From positions 24,843,001 to 24,907,000 of the forward strand of contig CM032128.1 of the NCBI GenBank assembly GCA_018894105.1: DNA of 64,000 nt. Direction: 5' to 3'. The notes under the pieces are model-generated. The model was given only the letters and a program-made list of their open reading frames with translations. It did no database searches and had not been told where the DNA came from. Both the position numbers and the translations under genes were made by a program. The stretch is from Jacaranda mimosifolia. Its lineage: Eukaryota; Streptophyta; Magnoliopsida; Lamiales; Bignoniaceae. How positions within the stretch are numbered: position 1 is the stretch's first letter; the number at the start of each line of letters is the position of its first letter. Below, piece by piece: positions 60,501 to 64,000 of the stretch.

Positions 60501-63500
60501 TACAAACAAGTATGAGTGTGACCAATGAAGCAGAGCAAGGATACCTGATATAAGCTCCTTCTTGCCATCCTCGGATGTCGAACGATACCATTGAATTTTA
60601 CATTCCGAAAGATCTGGAGCACTATCAGAACATGGGTATATCCACAAATATGAACCCAATGCCTCGGTACCATCTATATCATACAAATGGGGTGCGTTTT
60701 TATCGCCCTTCTTGCTTATTGCCAGCTGAAGAATTCATGGAATGAACGTTTTAGATATTAAACCTGACTCATACGCTTCACTTGATAATTTCTCATACTA
60801 TATAGTCCGGACAAATAGAATATTGGTAAAAGATGTCATATAGTAGTTACCGATATGTAGATTAAGTATTAGTAAATTGTCGATTTATGTCACCTCATAC
60901 TTGTACTCCCTTTGTCTCAAATTGATGAATCCTATTTCTTTTTTGGACGTTCTAGAATAAGTCTCCATTTCCTAAATTGGAAATATTCTTTCTTCAAAAT
61001 TATGGTCTCATTTAAACCAATAATGCGACTAAGTTTAAAGGGAAATCCTTTAAATTGCACAAAAACTTTTAGTTTTCCAACTCTTGTCTAAAACTCTATG
61101 TCGAGTTAGAGGGGAGCTATTATATTGTGACCAAGGGAATATCTAACAATCCTATAACCTAAACAGTTTTCCTTCTTCAATAACAAGATTATATATAAAT
61201 TGACTATCATAAGCTCCTTCCTCAAAGGATCTCCAAGAGCAGATCTTGCACCAAACCTTCAAACTATAATTTTACAAAACATTTCTTACTCTGTTGGAGC
61301 ATAGAACATCGAGCTCGCTTTATCCTCTACAATATATTCCATCATCATATCTATTGGTTGCTAAGTTATTTAACCTAAAAGCAAGGTCTTAATTTTGGTG
61401 GAAATACACCACATTTTAAACGTAGAGCACTCAAAGATGTCTACTTTCAAGGATCTCAAACAAGATAAAACACAAAATGAAAGGCATAATATGCTACAAA
61501 CCACATGCATTCAAGTTATTAGTGTTGTTTCATTTTTGCACGCAACATCTTTCCTGTAACTTATCAAACATAAGCTACTGGGATAGCTTTTAAATCTTTC
61601 TTTCAACAGTATTCTTGTAGCTTAACTGCGGTGAATGATACCTGGCAAATTTAGATGTAAAAACACAATCCTAAAACAACCAACATCCAAACAAACCATA
61701 AGAACTACTGAATATTGAGAAATAGAACACAGATGAAAGGAAGGCAATAGATGCAGAATAAGAGAGCAACCTCCTTCTGAAGCAGCAGTGAATGCTTTGA
61801 CTTTTCAGCAAGTTGGATCCTCAAAGCTTGAAGCTCATGTTCCATGTCCATGACCTGAAAATGAAAATGTGTCTTGTGTTACATATGATGTATGTGAAAG
61901 AACAAATACTGATTTCATAAAAGCAAAAGAATGCTCTTCACAAGAAACAGTTTTAGAAAGAAAAAAAAAAAAGCTTAGACCGAAAACACCAAAAGCTTAA
62001 GTACTTAGACCATGTCAGGAGTATAAATAAAATGTCTTCTAGATGATAATATAACTTTACATTGTAGGAAGAATGTAGGCGCAATGCCATCAGAAGTTAA
62101 CTAGTTATTTTTTAAATTGAATCAGCCATGAATCTGCATGTTTTTATGGACCAAAAATATGATAGCACCATGCTAGAATAGAATAGAGGATACAGATGTA
62201 ACTACCCTACTAGGCTGATGCAGCATTTTGATTCGCCTAGCCTCTTGGACCTCCTCCATCAATTCTTCCAAGTCCTGATTCGGAAAACAAAACACAAAAA
62301 TCCAAAATCAGAAGGCTACAGGTTTAGTTCATGATGGAGCAGGAGCTCATGTTCAAAACTTGCACATACTATCACAGAAGAAATAAAAAGCCTGATGGCA
62401 TTTTCAGACACGTGAACAACAACTGCATGACTGTCATTGTCAAAAACTACCTATACAAACTTCTACCAGATCACATATTCTTGTTATACTATATGCAGAA
62501 CTGGTAAATGTCAATATACAAAATGCATCTAGCATTTTATATTCACTGGAATAACTCTCTGCTCTCCATAGTGTGAAAAAATGGCCATCACTGTAGTATA
62601 AATTCATGAATCATAGTACATTATGCATTAAAGGACGAGAAGAAAACACCTAATCTGAGACTAAAAATCTCCAAAAGAATGGAGCATTAAATTCTCTTCA
62701 CTTGGATGTATGTTCAAAGAAGACTTTAGGTTGAAAAAGAAAAAAGGGGGAAAAAATCTCAGTTCTACAAGAGAAGCCACAAAAAATGTTTTTGAATTGC
62801 AAATGAGAATGGAAGAATTCTTTAGAACCTGCTTTCCAGAAGCTCGCGACATTCGTTCATGTTCCTGGAGAGCCTCTTCCACTCTTTGAACTGCTGCTCT
62901 GGCATTTTCAATTTCAGCCCGTGCAAAGGCCCTTTCTTCATCAACGAGCTTTTTAGCATCTTCAGAAGCCTGAAAGATAATGTAGTTTTTAAATAAAGAG
63001 GGGAAAAATCAGATGAATTTATACACCAGGAAGGTCCTTTTCCGATATAAAATCATGTTTGCAGTCTATATACAATGAATTTATACACCAGGAAGGTAGA
63101 ATCACATTTGATAATCAACACGCAGCCAATGAATATTTCTCCATATAAGGAAAATGTCTTACTATGTGCATCATATTCTCATTATGATTTCCGTGTGATG
63201 ATAGGCCCCATCTTAAACTATTTTAGTCAAGGGTAACAAAATTCAAAAATCTATGATTAAAAAATGAAATCTATAGAACATTTACTTTTACAGTGTAAAA
63301 CTACAAAGAGGAAGAGGATTACGATGACCATTAAATTAACAAAAATTAATAGCAATGAATAGTAGTGTAACATGAAGATTATCCATGCTATAAAGGGTCT
63401 ATTCATCACATCAGCTTAGTAGTATAACGTGAAGATTGTCCACAATATAAAGGGTGTACTCATCACATCAGCAGAGTCCATGATAAACAATGAAACTTAG

Positions 63501-63664
63501 TTTACTTCCTCTGGCCCCTGCATTTGGGAAGGGAACAGACTTGTCATTATAACAAACAAAAGTAATTTTACCTGTTTCAGAAAAGTTGCAAGCTTTTTCA
63601 CTTCAGCCTTCTCTTGAATTAGTTCTCCTTCCCTCTGAGTTAATTGAACTGCTAAAGCTTCAAC
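57528..63664 (-). CDS. SCAB1: SCAB1-type stomatal closure-related actin-binding protein, C-terminal about 357 aa (5' exons outside window)
   Basis: Exons in coding order: 63664-63572, 62969-62829, 62274-62206, 61854-61771, 60725-60545, 60145-60029, 59946-59888, 58996-58862, 57850-57701, 57572-57528, all GT-AG with matching phases. The first visible exons encode coiled coil (VEALAVQLTQREGEL, then RAEIENARAAVQRVEEAL and MEHELQALRIQLAEKSK). Next comes the Ig-like part (YDIDGTEALGSYLW, KIQWYRS, GATKSVYAPEPFDVG) and the PH-like part (NYVEALVRRHD, GKMRIKLCKGK, LCGVRGGGNAAAQAVYWQAK, AFESERERNAAIMLARRF). The plant-specific SCAB family binds, bundles and stabilises actin filaments, and the Arabidopsis founder is needed for normal stomatal closure. 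The family is about 500 residues long, so about 140 N-terminal residues, including most of the actin-binding region, lie beyond 64000. The visible exons show no damage. Confidence 0.93.
63013..63098 (+). repeat. Dispersed direct repeat in a SCAB intron
   Basis: ATGAATTTATACACCAGGAA followed by GGT occurs twice, at about 63014 and 63075, separated by unrelated sequence. Confidence 0.8.
63363..63476 (+). repeat. 57-bp tandem duplication in a SCAB intron
   Basis: The unit beginning GTAGTGTAACATGAAGATTA (63363) recurs as GTAGTATAACGTGAAGATTG (63420); both continue with ATAAAGGGT(C/G)TA.TCATCACATCAGC. Confidence 0.85.
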
Positions 63665-64000
63665 CTGAAAATATTAAAAAATTGGCATTGGAACTAGTGG
63701 GAAAAAGTTCTTGCGATACTTTGCATAGAATGAGATAGACACTAGGAGCCAGATCATTGAAACTTTAAGCTCAATTTATTGAAGCATTCAAACAAAAGAT
63801 CCCTGGAGTATAGCATCTATATAACAATCAATAAAATATCTCCCAGAAGTTTCAATGTGAGACGTCAGGGACAATGTGACCTTATATCAGTCAAGCACTA
63901 CATTACCTTAAAGGTGAAGATAATGAAGAAAAGATACAAAGAGATGAAATGTGCATGCTAGAATTTCCAAAAATTCCGTCGCTCGGAAGTATTTCTTTTA
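63665..64000 (-). other. Intronic sequence of the SCAB gene at the window edge
   Basis: No further SCAB exon is recognisable here. The next upstream exon must lie beyond 64000. Confidence 0.6.

Overview
This is nuclear DNA from a flowering plant, most likely a eudicot. It is AT-rich, its genes are split by many GT-AG introns, and most of the intergenic space is decayed transposons and miniature elements. The species cannot be named from the sequence. Four plant genes were rebuilt exon by exon. They are a CBL-interacting protein kinase of the CIPK3/CIPK26 type (+, 32744-37792), two tandemly arranged receptor-like cytoplasmic kinases of subfamily VII (-, 38345-40787 and 52641-55159), and most of a SCAB1-type stomatal actin-binding protein (-, 57528-63664, running off the right edge).

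Layout. 1-5314 is the 3' part of an autonomous-type CACTA (En/Spm) transposon. It has broken remains of a TNP2-like transposase and of a second plant-transposase gene, then a typical subterminal repeat block and the CACTA end. 5700-25860 has no gene I can support. It holds six hAT-like elements, five with recognisable 8-bp target duplications and two nested pairs, plus a candidate Helitron (19349-20802) and PIF/Harbinger-type miniature elements. 26100-28390 is a decayed Ty1/copia pol region on the minus strand; protease, integrase and reverse transcriptase each carry a visible active-site lesion. 29690-30368 holds more PIF/Harbinger-like copies.

31-41 kb is genic. The CIPK gene and the first RLCK converge, with stop codons about 550 bp apart. 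41-52.6 kb lies between the two RLCK paralogues and holds a CACTA miniature element, a complete TRIM retroelement (46370-46717, 120-bp LTRs, 5-bp duplication) and a further PIF-like element. 52.6-64 kb holds the second RLCK and the SCAB gene.

How the genes may relate. CIPKs relay calcium signals sensed by CBL proteins, and the CIPK3 clade is known from ABA, cold and magnesium responses. SCAB1 stabilises actin filaments during stomatal closure. RLCK-VII kinases act below surface receptors. CIPK3 and SCAB1 are, to my recollection, also neighbours within roughly 0.1 Mb on Arabidopsis chromosome 2, so this part may be an ancestral syntenic block. I saw no clearly undescribed molecular system. The most informative features are the fully bounded mobile elements, the phase-0 intron design of the CIPK gene, and the structural differences between the RLCK paralogues.
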